Part shown: piece by piece, positions 5,581 through 6,217 of the stretch | How positions within the stretch are numbered: the stretch's first letter is position 1 | Layout of the letters: every line of letters starts with the position of its first letter | From: Clostridiales bacterium | GTDB taxonomy: Bacteria > Bacillota > Clostridia > Oscillospirales > Acutalibacteraceae | Reading direction: 5' to 3' | DNA length: 6,217 nucleotides | Assembly: GCA_019418545.1 (NCBI GenBank) | Contig: DYBQ01000081.1 | Coordinates: forward strand, 1 to 6,217 | Position numbers and translations under genes: made by a program | Notes under the pieces: generated by a model | The model's database searches: none | What the model was told of the DNA's origin: nothing | The model's input: only the letters and a program-made list of their open reading frames with translations

Positions 5581-6217
5581 TACAGCCGCTCCATAAACCG
5601 CTCAATCCGGTGCAGCGCCTCGGTGATGTGCTTGATGGAATAGGAATAGGAAATGCGGGCAAACCCTTCCCCGCAGTCTCCAAAGGCCGTTCCCGGCACC
5701 ACCGCCACATGCTCGTCATACAATAGCTTTTCGCAGAATTCCTCAGAGCTTAGCCCGCTCTTTTTTAGGCTGGGGAAAACATAAAATGCCCCTTCCGGCT
5801 CAAAGCAGGTGAGCCCCAGCCGGTTCAGCCCGTCTACAATCAGCCTGCGCCGCATGTCATATTGGCTGCGCATGTATTCAATGTCCTCGTCCCCATTGCG
5901 CAGCGCTTCCACTGCCGCATATTGGGCCGTTGTGGGGGCGCTCATAATGGCATATTGATGCAGCTTGGTCATGGGGGCAAGAATTTCCTTTGGTCCCACG
6001 GCAAAGCCCAGCCGCCAGCCGGTCATGGCAAACATTTTGGAGAAGCCGTTTACCACAATGGTGCGCTCCTTCATGCCGGGCAAGGAAGAAAAGCACACAT
6101 GCTGCTCCTTGCCATAGGTCAGCTCTCCATAAATTTCGTCGGAAAGCACCAGCAGGTTATGCTCCCGCACCACCTCGGCAATGGCTTCCAAATGCTCCCG
6201 GCGCATTACCGCGCCGG
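5580..6217 (-). CDS. PLP-dependent aminotransferase class I/II, 5'-partial
   Basis: The last 211 residues of a fold-type I aminotransferase are visible, roughly the C-terminal half of a usual 380-400-residue protein. The first visible residues, GAVMRREHLEAIAEV, belong to the conserved 'NPTGxxxxxEEL' segment. The ATG at 6206 is therefore internal, and the gene runs off the right edge. The cofactor-binding Asp/Tyr is in LSDEIYGELTY, the Schiff-base lysine in NGFSKMFAMTGWRLGF (Lys codon 6036-6038), and the substrate-carboxylate arginine in FARISYSYS. It transfers amino groups between an amino acid and a 2-oxo acid. The substrate cannot be told from this part; PatA/AspC-like groups are the closest by eye. 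It ends in TAATG with the DUF362 gene and appears to be an upstream member of that operon. Confidence 0.93.
   Translation of the reverse strand, partial: GAVMRREHLEAIAEVVREHNLLVLSDEIYGELTYGKEQHVCFSSLPGMKERTIVVNGFSKMFAMTGWRLGFAVGPKEILAPMTKLHQYAIMSAPTTAQYAAVEALRNGDEDIEYMRSQYDMRRRLIVDGLNRLGLTCFEPEGAFYVFPSLKKSGLSSEEFCEKLLYDEHVAVVPGTAFGDCGEGFARISYSYSIKHITEALHRIERFMERL

Overview
The window is a stretch of a moderately GC-rich, endospore-forming Firmicute of the class Clostridia. An Oscillospiraceae/Ruminococcaceae-type gut anaerobe fits best, but this is inferred from gene content only. The clearest pointers are spoIIR, which is restricted to spore formers, the MEP-pathway gene ispE, a DUF362 protein with a ferredoxin-like tail, and an ECF sigma factor paired with an RsgI-type anti-sigma factor.

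Layout. The left end (2-940, plus strand) is a bifunctional thiamin gene: the end of a ThiE domain is joined in frame to a complete ThiD kinase domain. A strong bidirectional hairpin terminator (956-1002) separates it from everything else, all of which is on the minus strand and converges on it. Reading the minus strand from the right edge, the genes are: a 5'-truncated class I/II PLP aminotransferase (5580-6217), a DUF362/dicluster ferredoxin protein (4441-5580, TAATG overlap), ispE (3566-4423, 17 nt gap), a likely intrinsic terminator (3542-3561), a sigma-F-like promoter (about 3505-3533), spoIIR (2797-3474), a small secreted Cys/His-rich repeat protein (2302-2706), an ECF sigma factor (1815-2291), and an RsgI-like membrane anti-sigma factor (1186-1818, ATGA overlap).

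How the parts work together. Aminotransferase, DUF362 and ispE look like one housekeeping operon that ends just upstream of spoIIR. SpoIIR appears to have its own forespore-type promoter. The last three genes form a compact cassette of exported Cys-rich repeat protein, sigma factor and transmembrane anti-sigma factor. This is a plausible cell-envelope signalling unit and the most interesting part of the window.

The anti-sigma gene carries an apparent one-base deletion in a C run (1212-1214). It separates a family-typical C-terminal segment and a Ser/His-rich tail (1013-1211) from the rest. Restoring one base gives a 268-residue protein ending just before the shared terminator. No RNA gene, CRISPR array, insertion sequence or phage feature was seen.
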